From Planomonospora sp. ID67723 (GTDB lineage: Bacteria > Actinomycetota > Actinomycetes > Streptosporangiales > Streptosporangiaceae): a DNA stretch of 64,000 nucleotides. Within the stretch, counting starts at the first letter, position 1, and every line of letters begins with the position of its first letter. The stretch lies in contig NZ_JABTEZ010000002.1 of NCBI RefSeq assembly GCF_015711605.1, forward strand, positions 1,488,001-1,552,000, written 5' to 3'. The notes below the pieces were generated by a model. That model saw only the letters and a program-made list of their open reading frames with translations. It was not told the origin of the DNA and did no database searches. Of the stretch, positions 46,884 through 55,271 are shown in pieces. The position numbers and the translations under genes were made by a program.

Positions 46884-48329
46884 ATGTCCGGCAGCTCGGT
46901 GAACCCCGCTCGCACCACGGCGGTGCCCCCCGACCGCGCCGCCGCGGTGAGCCCGGGGCGCACCGGCCCGGCGAGATCGCGCCGCGCGGGGCTGGCCCCG
47001 GTGCTGGTCTCGGCGCTGGTCGCCGCCCTGGCCGCCTGCGGCGGGGTCGGCTCGGGCGGCGGAGGCGGCGGGGAGAAGAGCGGCGGAGGGGCCTCGCTGA
47101 CCACGATGGGCTTCGGGCTCCCGGACGAGATCGCCACCGTCCGCGTCGAGGCCTTCAAAAAGGCCCGTCCCGACGTGGCCCTCCAGATCAACGAGGGGCA
47201 GTTCGACGAGCAGGCGTTCCTGTCGGCGATCGCCGCCGGCAACCCACCGGACGTCGTCTACCTGCCGCGCGACCGCATCGGCGGCTACGCGGCCCGCGGC
47301 GCGATCCAGCCGCTGGACGGCTGCGTCACCGAGCAGGGCATCCCGACCGGGGACTTCTACCCGGCCGCGCAGCAGCAGGTGAAGTACGACGGCAAGTGGT
47401 ACGGCATGCCGGAGTTCTACAACTCGATCGTCCTGGTGGTGAACGACAAGGCCGCCAAGGACGCCGGGATCGACCCGGCGGGGATCGACACCTCCGACTG
47501 GGACCGGCTGGCGGAGCTGGCGGGGAAGATGACGCGGGCCAAGGGCGGCACGATCGAGCGCTTCGGCTTCTATCCCAAGCTGCCGGAGTTCCTGCCGCTG
47601 TGGGCCAAGGCCAACGGCGCCGACATCCTCAGCGCCGACGGCCGCACCTCCCGCCTCGACGACCCGAAGGTCACCGAGGCGCTGGCCTACGCCCACCGGC
47701 TGGTGGAGGCGCAGGGCGGCTGGACCAAGCTCAAGGCGTTCACCGACACCTTCGACTACTTCGGCGAGGGCAACCCGTTCGCCAAGGACCAGATCGGCGC
47801 GATGCTGACCGAGCAGTTCGTGGTGACCGCGATGGCCGGGACCACGCCGGACGTCGCCATCACCGTGCTGCCCTTCAAGGACCGCCGGGGCAACCCGGTC
47901 AACAACGTGGGCGGCAACGCGTGGGTGATCCCCAAGGGGGCCAGGAACCCCGACGCCGCGTGCGCCTGGGTCAAGACCATGACCGCGGCCGACACCTGGA
48001 TCGCCGCGGCGCGGGCCCGCGCCGACAAGCGCGCCCAGGAGGGCAAGGCCTACACCGGCACCTACACCGGCAATGCCAAGGCCGATGAGGTGATCTTCTC
48101 CGAGATCGTCAAGCCCAGCGGGCGCAAGGCCTTCGACGACGCGGTCAAGGTGATCCGCTCGGTGCAGCAGGCCGGGTTCGTGGTGCCGCAGTCGGCGGCG
48201 GCCGCGGAGTTCAGGAAGGCGTGGGAGGACGCGGCGCTGCGGGTGCTGCAGGGGGACCAGAAGGCGGCCGACGCCCTGGACCGGGCCCACGCGGAGGGGC
48301 AGAAGGCCATCGACGAGGCGACCTCGTGA
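46884..48329 (+). CDS. Sugar ABC transporter substrate-binding lipoprotein (second system)
   Basis: 481 residues; the ATG follows GAGGAGGCCCC. An unusually long basic N-terminus leads to a lipobox (AALAAC, Cys52) and a glycine-rich spacer. The body is an SBP family 1 protein (GFGLPDEIATVRVEAFKKAR, PPDVVYLPRD, YGMPEFYNSIVLVVNDKAAK, GNAWVIPKGARNPDAACAWV). It is first in a three-part importer with two permeases, separated from them by a small repeat-rich frame. No ATPase or regulator gene is adjacent. The 262-base upstream region contains CCGGAAAACGTTGATTC (near 46719-46736), a loosely LacI-operator-like sequence. Substrate not determined. Confidence 0.88.
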   Translation: MSGSSVNPARTTAVPPDRAAAVSPGRTGPARSRRAGLAPVLVSALVAALAACGGVGSGGGGGGEKSGGGASLTTMGFGLPDEIATVRVEAFKKARPDVALQINEGQFDEQAFLSAIAAGNPPDVVYLPRDRIGGYAARGAIQPLDGCVTEQGIPTGDFYPAAQQQVKYDGKWYGMPEFYNSIVLVVNDKAAKDAGIDPAGIDTSDWDRLAELAGKMTRAKGGTIERFGFYPKLPEFLPLWAKANGADILSADGRTSRLDDPKVTEALAYAHRLVEAQGGWTKLKAFTDTFDYFGEGNPFAKDQIGAMLTEQFVVTAMAGTTPDVAITVLPFKDRRGNPVNNVGGNAWVIPKGARNPDAACAWVKTMTAADTWIAAARARADKRAQEGKAYTGTYTGNAKADEVIFSEIVKPSGRKAFDDAVKVIRSVQQAGFVVPQSAAAAEFRKAWEDAALRVLQGDQKAADALDRAHAEGQKAIDEATS

Positions 48330-48466
48330 CCGGCGCCGTGCGACGGCGACCGGCCAGGACCGTGGCGCGGATCAGGGCGCGGATCAGGGCGCGGATCAGG
48401 GTGCGGATGAGGGAGCGGATCAGGATGCGGACCGGGGGGACCGGGGGGACCGGGAGGACCGGGTGA
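48326..48466 (+). CDS. 46-residue arginine-rich repeat frame between binding protein and permease
   Basis: A GTG at 48326 overlaps the stop of the binding-protein gene (GTGA), and the frame ends in a TGA at 48464-48466 that overlaps the GTG of the next permease gene. It thus bridges the two genes exactly. The product starts with TGAVRRRPARTVARIRARIR and runs through RIR-type repeats into GGTGGTG. DNA repeats make up most of it. It may be a coupling leader that carries ribosomes to the permease start rather than a functional protein. Expression is unproven. Confidence 0.35.
   Translation: MTGAVRRRPARTVARIRARIRARIRVRMRERIRMRTGGTGGTGRTG
48365..48436 (+). repeat. Six 12-base tandem repeats
   Basis: Units starting at 48365, 48377, 48389, 48401, 48413 and 48425 are variants of GCGCGGATCAGG (the first three identical), followed by a 9-10 base GGGACCGGG-type repeat up to the permease ribosome binding site. 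Slippage here would change the spacing between two operon genes without harming either. Confidence 0.85.
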
Positions 48467-49374
48467 GACGCCTGAGACCCGAGACCCGCTGGGCGTACGT
48501 CTTCGTGCTGCCCTGGCTGATCGGCCTGGTGCTCTTCCAGGCCGGGCCGATGGTCGCGAGCCTGGTGCTGTCGTTCACCGACTACGACCTGATCGGCTCC
48601 CCGGAGTTCGCCGGGACGGCCAACTACGCGCGGATGATGGAGGATCCCAAGGTCGCCCGCGCGATCGGCAACACCGTCGTCTACACGCTCCTGCACGTCC
48701 CGCTGGCCATCGCCCTGGCGCTGGCCCTGGCGCTGGTGCTGAACCGGGTCACCGGCCGGGCCGCAGGGGCGTTCCGGACGATCTTCTACCTGCCGTCCAT
48801 GACCCCCTACGTCGCCGTCGGCGTGCTCTTCCTCTTCCTGCTCAACGGCCAGGCGGGCGTGGTCAACCAGTTCCTCGCCCTGTTCGGTGTCGAGGGGCCG
48901 CAGTGGACCACCGACCCCGACTGGATCCTGATGGGCATCGTGCTGATGTCGCTGTGGAACCTGGGCTCCACGACGATCATCCTGTTCGCGGCCCTGCGGA
49001 ACGTGCCCCGCGAGCTGAGCGAGGCCGCGATGATCGACGGAGCCGGGCCCTGGCAGCGCTTCCGCGCGGTGACCCTGCCGATGATCAGTTCGGCGCTCTT
49101 CTTCGTGGTGATCATCAATACGATCACCTCGCTGCAGATGTTCGACCAGGTGTACACGATGTTCTTCGGCAACCAGACGGCCCAGCAGTCGTACGGCGAC
49201 GCGGCCCTGTTCTACGTGGTGTACCTGTTCCAGCAGGCCTTCCAGTTCCTGCGCATGGGATACGCTTCGGCGCTGGCGTGGGTGCTGTTCCTGGTGATCG
49301 CGATCATCACGCTGGTCCAGGTGAAGGTGGGCAACCGGCTGGTCTACTACGAGGCCGAGGAGCACGCCGGATGA
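48463..49374 (+). CDS. Sugar ABC transporter permease (MalF-like, second system)
   Basis: 303 residues from GTG 48463 (GGGAGGACCG upstream, inside the repeat). About six membrane helices, with the EAA loop LSEAAMIDGAGPWQRFRAV near residue 190 contacting the ATPase, and the typical CUT1 opening RWAYVFVLPWLIGLVLFQ. The stop overlaps the next permease start as ATGA. Together with 49371-50282 it forms the channel for the binding protein at 46884. Confidence 0.9.
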   Translation: MRRLRPETRWAYVFVLPWLIGLVLFQAGPMVASLVLSFTDYDLIGSPEFAGTANYARMMEDPKVARAIGNTVVYTLLHVPLAIALALALALVLNRVTGRAAGAFRTIFYLPSMTPYVAVGVLFLFLLNGQAGVVNQFLALFGVEGPQWTTDPDWILMGIVLMSLWNLGSTTIILFAALRNVPRELSEAAMIDGAGPWQRFRAVTLPMISSALFFVVIINTITSLQMFDQVYTMFFGNQTAQQSYGDAALFYVVYLFQQAFQFLRMGYASALAWVLFLVIAIITLVQVKVGNRLVYYEAEEHAG

Positions 49375-50282
49375 CCGCGGCCGAACCGATCCGGGCCGCG
49401 GTCCAGGCCGGGCCCGCCCCCGCCGCGGCCGGCCCGGCGGCGGATCCGGCGGGGCGGGGCACCAGAAAGGTCTTCCTCCTCACCGTCCTGGCCGCCGCTT
49501 CGGTGATCTTCCTGTTCCCGTTCGTCTGGCTCGTCGTCGCCTCGCTCAAGCCGCGCGACCGGACCTTCTCCGACCCGTTCCTGCCCTGGCCGGTGCCGTT
49601 CCGGCCGGAGAACTACGCGGCGGTCTGGGACGCCGCGCCCATGCTGACCTGGCTGGTCAACACGGTGGTCGTCGGCGTCGCGGCGGCGCTGACGGTCACG
49701 CTGTCCAGCGCCTTCGTCGCCTTCGGCTTCGCCTACTTCCGCTTCCCCGGCCGGAACCTGGTCTTCGGCAGCGTGCTGGCGACGATGATGCTCCCCGCCG
49801 CGGTCACCCTGGTGCCGACCTTCCTCATCTGGAACTCGGTGGGGCTGACCGGCACCCAGGTCCCCCTGTGGGCGGGCAACCTGTTCGGCTCGGCGTTCTA
49901 CATCTTCCTGCTGCGGCAGTTCCTGCTCGGCGTGCCCCGCTACGTCTTCGAGGCCGCCCGGGTGGACGGCGCGTCCTACCTCGACCTGTTCTGGCGGATC
50001 GCGCTGCCGCTCTCGCGCCCCGCGCTGATCATCGCCTTCATCTTCGAGCTCAAGGCCAGCTGGTTCGACCTCATGAAGCCGCTGATCTATCTGCAGGACC
50101 CGGCGCTCTACACGCTGCCGCGCGGGTTGAAGGCGGTCGTCGACCAGTTCTACCAGGGCGGCGACCCCAAGTGGGAGATCGTCCTGGCGGCCAGCGTGGT
50201 CACCACGCTTCCGCTGATCGGGATCTTCTTCCTCGGCCAGCGCTACTTCGTCCAGGGCATCGCCACCACCGGCCACCGCTGA
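49371..50282 (+). CDS. Sugar ABC transporter permease (MalG-like, second system)
   Basis: 303 residues from ATG 49371, overlapping the previous stop (ATGA). An alanine/proline-rich cytoplasmic start precedes VFLLTVLAAASVIFLFPFVW and the usual SLKPRDRTF segment; the EAA loop is FEAARVDGASYLDLFWRI. It is the last gene of the importer operon, followed by a strong terminator. An ATPase must come from elsewhere, most likely the MsiK-like protein of this window. Confidence 0.9.
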   Translation: MTAAEPIRAAVQAGPAPAAAGPAADPAGRGTRKVFLLTVLAAASVIFLFPFVWLVVASLKPRDRTFSDPFLPWPVPFRPENYAAVWDAAPMLTWLVNTVVVGVAAALTVTLSSAFVAFGFAYFRFPGRNLVFGSVLATMMLPAAVTLVPTFLIWNSVGLTGTQVPLWAGNLFGSAFYIFLLRQFLLGVPRYVFEAARVDGASYLDLFWRIALPLSRPALIIAFIFELKASWFDLMKPLIYLQDPALYTLPRGLKAVVDQFYQGGDPKWEIVLAASVVTTLPLIGIFFLGQRYFVQGIATTGHR

Positions 50283-50314
50283 GGGGACCCGCCGGCGGGC
50301 CCCGGCAGCCGGAA

Positions 50315-50357
50315 GGCCGCGGGGCCGTCCTTCTCGGGAGAGGACGGCCCCGCGGCC
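50315..50357. terminator. Strong bidirectional terminator
   Basis: A perfect 17-base stem (50315-50331 with 50341-50357) with the short loop TCTCGGGAG, between the second importer operon and the convergent CBS-domain gene. Confidence 0.75.
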
Positions 50358-50400
50358 GGTGGTGCGGACCCTCCGGTGCCGGAGGTCCGGCCGGTGGCGG

Positions 50401-50817
50401 TCAGTCGCTGCTGATCGCGTCGAGCAGGTCCCCGACCGGCCGGTCCGGCAGTGCCCGGGCCACGTCGGCCAGGGCGACGATCCCGACCAGCTTGTGGCCG
50501 TCGATCACCGGGAGCCTGCGCACCCGGTGCGAGGCCATCGTGCGGAGGATCTCCGCGGCGTCGTCGTCGGCGCCGATGGTCACGGCCTCACCCTGGGCCA
50601 GTTCTCCGGCCAGGCAGGACCCGGGGTCCTTGCCCTCGGCGAGCACCTTCACCACGATGTCGCGGTCGGTCAGCATGCCCTTCAGCCGGTCGTCGGTGCC
50701 GCAGATGGGCAGGGAACCCACCCCCAGGCGCGCCATCTTCCTGGCCGCGTCGAGAACCGTCTCGTCGGCGTTCACGCACTCCGCGTTCGGCGTCATGATG
50801 TCGCGTGCGGTCGGCAT
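50401..50817 (-). CDS. CBS-domain-pair protein
   Basis: 138 residues from ATG 50817 (AAAGGAG six bases upstream; the frame is open further up without support). Two CBS motifs are visible: ARDIMTPNAECVNADETVLD then LPICGTDDRLKGMLTDRDIV, and AVTIGADDDAAEILRTM then LPVIDGHKLVGIVALADVA. CBS pairs bind adenine nucleotides and act as energy or redox sensors. It stands alone with no catalytic domain, as is common for the stress-related HRP1-like proteins of actinobacteria. It is monocistronic. Confidence 0.9.
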   Translation of the reverse strand: MPTARDIMTPNAECVNADETVLDAARKMARLGVGSLPICGTDDRLKGMLTDRDIVVKVLAEGKDPGSCLAGELAQGEAVTIGADDDAAEILRTMASHRVRRLPVIDGHKLVGIVALADVARALPDRPVGDLLDAISSD

Positions 50818-51004
50818 TCTCGCTCCTTTCGGTGGTTGCGGAATCCTGCGGCTGCCCGCGGGGAACCGGATGAAACCGCCGGAACGGGCGGAACGCGGCG
50901 CAAGAGACCGGTATCGCGCGGCTGAGCTGCGCAAGGGGGCCGGCGAAATGTCTCCGGCCGGCGGAGGACCGTTTGCCGTGCGGGGCCAGGGGTAACGAGG
51001 TGCG

Positions 51005-52444
51005 GTGTCCGAGTTATCGCGATTACGACGTTATGTCCCTGCACGTCAGGATCTCCGGGTCCGCTGGCGGCTTTCGGTGACGGAGTTCCTGTTCACTCCC
51101 CTGCTCATGGTCCTCGGGTCCGTCGCGCTCGCGGTGGGGGCCGTCCTCCTCGACAGGTCCTCGCCGGACTGGCCCGGCGAGGTCCGGGGCGTCTTCCTGC
51201 GCCTGTTCCCGCACGACAACCTCGTCAGCATGCTGCGGGTGGTCGCGACCGGGCTGGTGACGGTGACCACGCTCACGCTCTCGGCGCTGCTGGTGGCGAT
51301 CTCGCACACCGCGACGACCGTCGCCCCCGTCGTGTTCGACCAGTTCCTGCGGCGCAGGGCCAACCAGGCCTACTTCGGCTACGTCGCCGGCTGCGCCACC
51401 TACACCTATCTCGTCATGGCCGTCATGCGACCCGAGTGGGCCGGGGTCGGCGCGCTGCTCGCGCTCGTCCTGGCCGCCGTGGCGCTGGTCCTGCTGGTGT
51501 TCATGGCCTACGCCATGATCGACCAGATGCGCCCGACCTCCGTGGTGCGCTCGATCCAGGAGCTGGCCTTCAAGGCCCGGCTGCGCCAGCTCCCCCTGCT
51601 CGCCCGATCCCGCATCCGGCCGCTCCTCGAAGGGGAGTCCGTCCCCGTGACCACCCGGGCGACCGGTTACGTGGTCGACATCAGCACGGCCCGCCTGGCC
51701 AAGCTGCTGGCCCCCACCGGGGACGCCGTCGAGGTCGCCTTCCAGGTGCGGATCGGTGACCTGCTCGCCTACGGCGACACCGTCGCGCGGATCCGCGGCG
51801 GGAGCGAACGGCAGCGCCGTACGGTCGCCGACAGCGTGCTCGACTGCGTCACGATAGACCGGGTCCGCAACGCCGACGTCGACCCGGACCACGCCATCGA
51901 GCAACTGGGCAACGTCGCCTGGGCGGCCACCTCCACCCGGCAGAACCCGGACGTCGCGCTCGCCTCGGTCGGCGCGCTGCGTGATCTGTCGGCCCGCTGC
52001 GCCGCCGCCGGGGTTCCGGACGCGCAGGCGTACGGCGGGGAGCTGCCGGTGGTCTACGACGACGCCCTGCAGCGCCGGATCGTGGCGGCCCTGGTCGACC
52101 TGGTGGTGGTCAGCACCTCCTCCCGGCAGCACCAGACCTGCGCCGTGGCGCTGTCGACCCTCGCCGAGATCCTGCCCCAGCTCGCCGGCCGGGACCGCGA
52201 CATCGCGGTCAGGAGCCTGCAGCGGGCGCTTCCGGCGACGTTGTCGCATGTGGCCAGCGTGGAGATGGGGCGCGGCCTGGCCAAGCTGCGGGCCGCGTTC
52301 GACGCGATCGGCCGCGAGGACATGGCCGACCAGGTCCGCGACATGGGCCCCCGCCTGGTCAGGGAGAGCGGCCTCGACGACGACCTCATCGGCCACCTCG
52401 ACGAGTACGACATCACCGGGCCGCGTCCCTTCCGGTACCGCTGA
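51005..52444 (+). CDS. DUF2254 family membrane protein
   Basis: 479 residues from GTG 51005 with a GAGG-type site just upstream. Four membrane helices lie in the first 180 residues (FTPLLMVLGSVALAVGAVLL, LVTVTTLTLSALLVAISHTA, YFGYVAGCATYTYLVMAVM, LLALVLAAVALVLLVFMAY). A roughly 300-residue cytoplasmic domain follows, with RATGYVVDISTARLAKL and VAFQVRIGDLLAYGD. These match the DUF2254 family of predicted membrane proteins with unknown function; the domain after the helices may form an S1-like beta fold. It is divergent from the CBS gene by 187 bases. Confidence 0.85.
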   Translation: MSELSRLRRYVPARQDLRVRWRLSVTEFLFTPLLMVLGSVALAVGAVLLDRSSPDWPGEVRGVFLRLFPHDNLVSMLRVVATGLVTVTTLTLSALLVAISHTATTVAPVVFDQFLRRRANQAYFGYVAGCATYTYLVMAVMRPEWAGVGALLALVLAAVALVLLVFMAYAMIDQMRPTSVVRSIQELAFKARLRQLPLLARSRIRPLLEGESVPVTTRATGYVVDISTARLAKLLAPTGDAVEVAFQVRIGDLLAYGDTVARIRGGSERQRRTVADSVLDCVTIDRVRNADVDPDHAIEQLGNVAWAATSTRQNPDVALASVGALRDLSARCAAAGVPDAQAYGGELPVVYDDALQRRIVAALVDLVVVSTSSRQHQTCAVALSTLAEILPQLAGRDRDIAVRSLQRALPATLSHVASVEMGRGLAKLRAAFDAIGREDMADQVRDMGPRLVRESGLDDDLIGHLDEYDITGPRPFRYR

Positions 52445-52521
52445 GGCCGCTCCGGTCCCCGCATCCGCCGATCCTTCCGTACGGGGAGCCGCGAACAGGC
52501 CCGCACGCACCGGTGCGGATC

Positions 52522-53631
52522 TCACCGGGTACCGCCGGGCAGCACGATCTGCGCCTCCTGCGGCAGGTCGTACAGCGGCGTCCGGCCCCCCGCCTCCGTC
52601 CACGTCTCCAGCACGGACCCGGTCAGTACGGCGAAGCCGTCCCCGACCGGCGCGATCGGCGTCTCGCCCGGACCGGGCCGCAACCGGGCCAGCTCCCGGC
52701 CTCCGGTGTCGTACGCGACGACCGCCGTGAGGTCCGGTGCCACGGCGTAGATCCTCTCCCCGGCCACCCGGATCGCCGGGCCGCCGTCCGGAGTGACCAG
52801 CGGGACGGTGCCCGCCTCCAGCGTGATCCGCCGCCCGGAGTCGCCGACGGCCAGAGTGACGCGGGTGGAGCGCTTGCCGTACCGGCTCTCGTCGAACAGC
52901 AGCGGCTCGCCGGAGGCGAGCATGCCGACCGGCTCGAACCCCGGGGGCGGGGTGAGCGCGGTGGTACGGCCATCGGCCAGGTCGACCGTGACGTAGGCCC
53001 CCACCTCGCCGTCGGCGTGGTGGCCGAGCACGAGCCGCCGTCCGTCGGCCGACCAGGTCCACGGGCTGTAGACCGCGCCCGGCGCGCCGTCCCGTGGGGC
53101 CTCGATCCTGTGGACGGTGCCGCCGGTCAGGTCGCGCAGCTCGTAGCCGGCCGCGGTCGGCAGGCCGAGCCAGCGGCCGTCGTGTGACAGAGTCAGGTTG
53201 CCGTGCGGCGGCGCGGTCTTCTCGCCCAGCAGGTACTGGCGGCCGTCGGCGGTCAGCAGGTAGGTCGGGCAGCCGTGCATGCAGGCGGTGTAGATCAGCC
53301 GGCCGGAGACGCCGGTGCCCCCCTCGGGGAGCGGGGGCGCGTTCTCCGGCGGCCTGACCGCGATCGGCCCGGTGGCGCCGGGTGCGGGCCCCGCGGAGGC
53401 CGTCGTGCCGGTGGCGGGTCCGCCGCCCTGGGACGTCCACGGCCCGTACCCGGTCACCCCCACCGTCACCGCCGCCACCGCGGCCGCGGCGAGGGCGGCG
53501 GCCGCCGTCGCACGCCGGGTCCTGCGGCGCCCGGCCGCGGCGACGGCCCGGGCCGGGTCGGCGTAGTCGCGCGCGCCCTGCTCCAGCTCGCCGTACGCGG
53601 TGCGCAGCACCTCGGCTTCCCTGTCCTCCAT
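52522..53631 (-). CDS. Membrane-anchored beta-propeller-like protein, probable partner of the sigma factor
   Basis: 369 residues from ATG 53631, with GGAGGGGAG upstream. A GTG at 53664 that overlaps the sigma-factor stop (GTGA) is an alternative. The N-terminal cytoplasmic part (VLRTAYGELEQGARDYADPA) is followed by one membrane helix (ATAAAALAAAAVAAVTVGVT) and a long extracytoplasmic region. That region has repeated strand/WS-D-GR patterns (YSPWTWSADGRRLVLGHHAD, LSHDGRWLG), typical of WD40/TolB-like propellers. Genes in this position behind SigE-type ECF factors often encode anti-sigma or sensor proteins; no zinc-type HxxxCxxC motif is present, so the anti-sigma role is unproven. Confidence 0.75.
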   Translation of the reverse strand: MEDREAEVLRTAYGELEQGARDYADPARAVAAAGRRRTRRATAAAALAAAAVAAVTVGVTGYGPWTSQGGGPATGTTASAGPAPGATGPIAVRPPENAPPLPEGGTGVSGRLIYTACMHGCPTYLLTADGRQYLLGEKTAPPHGNLTLSHDGRWLGLPTAAGYELRDLTGGTVHRIEAPRDGAPGAVYSPWTWSADGRRLVLGHHADGEVGAYVTVDLADGRTTALTPPPGFEPVGMLASGEPLLFDESRYGKRSTRVTLAVGDSGRRITLEAGTVPLVTPDGGPAIRVAGERIYAVAPDLTAVVAYDTGGRELARLRPGPGETPIAPVGDGFAVLTGSVLETWTEAGGRTPLYDLPQEAQIVLPGGTR

Positions 53632-53660
53632 GGAACGGCTCCCCTCCTGCGGTCCGGCGT

Positions 53661-54170
53661 TCACGGGCGCGCTTCCTTCGACGTCTCCAGCAGCTCCGGC
53701 GCGACCTTGCGCAGCCGGGCGAGAGCATCGTGGAGATGCCGCTTGACCGTACCGAGCGAGCAGTTCAGCCGCGTGGCGATCTGCTCCTGCGGAAGGTCCT
53801 CGTAGAAGCGCAGATAGAGCACCGCTCTCTGCCGCGGTGACAGGACGGCCAGCGCGCGGGCGAGCATGACCCTGCGGTCGCTGTCGCCCGAGCCGTCGGC
53901 GGCGACCGGCTCGGGTACCTCGGCCGCGCTGAAGAACGTCAGGCGGCGCGGTCGCCGCCAGGTCCGCAGCTGGTTGAGCATGACGGTGCGGACGTACGCC
54001 TCCGGGTCGCCGCCGGCCGCGATCCTGCGCCAGTGCGTGACCGTCCTGGTCAGCGCCTCCTGCAGCAGGTCGGCCGCCGTGTGGTGGTCGCCGGTGAGCA
54101 GGAAGGCGGTCCGCGACAGCGCGAGGCCGCGAGCGGCCACGAACTCGTGGAAGCCTTCAGGATCTGTCAC
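53661..54170 (-). CDS. SigE-type ECF RNA polymerase sigma factor
   Basis: 169 residues from GTG 54170 with GAGGGG five to six bases upstream; the frame extends to 54275 without support. Region 2 is FHEFVAARGLALSRTAFLLTG then LLQEALTRTVTHWRRI, and region 4 is LSPRQRAVLYLRFYEDLPQEQ then IATRLNCSLGTVKRHLHDAL. This is the short SigE70/SigE family of actinobacteria. It directs polymerase to stress promoters and is followed, with near overlap, by a membrane propeller protein that probably controls it. Confidence 0.93.
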   Translation of the reverse strand: MTDPEGFHEFVAARGLALSRTAFLLTGDHHTAADLLQEALTRTVTHWRRIAAGGDPEAYVRTVMLNQLRTWRRPRRLTFFSAAEVPEPVAADGSGDSDRRVMLARALAVLSPRQRAVLYLRFYEDLPQEQIATRLNCSLGTVKRHLHDALARLRKVAPELLETSKEARP

Positions 54171-54324
54171 GGGTGCCCCTCGCCTCGCGGATGTTCTCAC
54201 CCCGGTAAACCGATGCCGGCACGCGAAAGGTTGGGGGCCGGGCGCAGAAATTTCACGCCGCTGCGGGAACGTCACGCCGTTGCGGGCGCCCGTGCAGGAC
54301 GGGCGCCCGCGCGGGGACGGACGT

Positions 54325-54711
54325 TCACGCCGGGACGAGCAGCAGGAGCAGCCCGGCGAGCAGCACCGCCGCCGCCTGCGCGAAGGAGACCGCCGAGACG
54401 GGGGCGGCGGTGCCGAAGCACAGGCAGGGCGCCCGGTCCCCGACGGCCAGCAGGTAAGCCTGCAGGCCGGTGAAAACCGTGCCGAGGGCCGTACCCGCCG
54501 CCCCCACCAGTACGGCAGGGGCGGGGGAGAGGGCCAGTGCCACCGCGAGCGCCTCCACGGCGATGATCGTGGAGGCGCCCGCCCAGGTCGCCGGGCCGTA
54601 CAGCCCGTAGCGGCCCAGGGAGAGGCGGAAGGCGGTGAAGTGCCGCGCTTTGCCCGCCACGGCGAGGGCGAGGAGGACGGCCAGGCCGTACCGGGCGAGG
54701 AGCGTGGTCAC
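54325..54711 (-). CDS. MauE-like membrane protein (DoxX/MauE family)
   Basis: 128 residues from GTG 54711, overlapping the upstream stop (GTGA). About four membrane helices, with an RAPCLCFG motif (Cys96, Cys98) between helices 3 and 4. Such a cysteine pair before a final helix is typical of MauE-family proteins, which take part in disulfide formation or cofactor maturation for exported methylamine dehydrogenase. It is the last gene of the operon that begins at 57165 and includes a MauD-like thioredoxin and a Tat-exported cysteine-rich protein, so redox maturation of that protein is the likely job. Confidence 0.72.
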   Translation of the reverse strand: MTTLLARYGLAVLLALAVAGKARHFTAFRLSLGRYGLYGPATWAGASTIIAVEALAVALALSPAPAVLVGAAGTALGTVFTGLQAYLLAVGDRAPCLCFGTAAPVSAVSFAQAAAVLLAGLLLLLVPA

Positions 54712-55253
54712 CGCAGAACCACCAGGACGAACACCAGGGGGACGGAGGCGAGAACGAACAGCGGCTTCAACTCCGGCAGTGCGAAGTCGAAGGCCTTGTC
54801 CGCCGCGGCCTTGTCCCGTGCCAGCAGGAAGGTGAGGAGCATCAGCGCCCGGCCCAGCGCGAACCCGGTGCCCGCCAGGAGCGCGTCGGACCACGAGCCG
54901 AGCAGGAGCAGGCAGAGCGCCATGATGTGGGGGAGACCGGTGGGCGAATACGTGCGCATACCGGTTCCCATCTCCGCACCGAACTGCACGGAGCCCCAGA
55001 ACGGGGTCATCGCCACGAACTGCGGCACCAACCGGGCGTTCTGCAGGAGCGGGAACTTCAGCACATTGAATTCCCGCAGGACGAAGACCAGCGCGGCCAG
55101 CCCGGCCAGGACCTGGCGGGCGAGTTCGGGCAGCGGAGCACGCAGCACCGAGCCGACGACCACGAAGGCGAGCGCGGTCGGCAGCGCCGCGAGAAACAGG
55201 CCGGTGATGAAACCGGCCGCGTCAGAACCTCGCCGGACCGACGAGGACAGCAC
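54708..55253 (-). CDS. Multi-pass membrane protein, in frame with an upstream short gene across a TGA
   Basis: 181 residues from GTG 55253. About five hydrophobic segments (FITGLFLAALPTALAFVVVG, VLAGLAALVFVLREFNVL, HIMALCLLLLGSWSDALLAG, FALGRALMLLTFLLARD, PLFVLASVPLVFVLVVLR), with a conserved-looking loop GAEMGTGMRTYSPTGLP. The start has no good ribosome binding site. The frame reads back six codons to a TGA at 55272-55274 and then through the 47-residue upstream gene, so the two may be one gene split by a stop. The stop overlaps the MauE-like start. Family not recognised; a DsbD/CcdA- or MauF-like role is speculation from context. Confidence 0.6.
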   Translation of the reverse strand: MLSSSVRRGSDAAGFITGLFLAALPTALAFVVVGSVLRAPLPELARQVLAGLAALVFVLREFNVLKFPLLQNARLVPQFVAMTPFWGSVQFGAEMGTGMRTYSPTGLPHIMALCLLLLGSWSDALLAGTGFALGRALMLLTFLLARDKAAADKAFDFALPELKPLFVLASVPLVFVLVVLR

Positions 55254-55271
55254 CCAGGCGCTGTTGAGGCT

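Noticed and set aside
48365-48436. Tandem 12-base repeats considered as a CRISPR array
   Set aside because: There are no unique spacers; units are contiguous, short and lie between operon genes.
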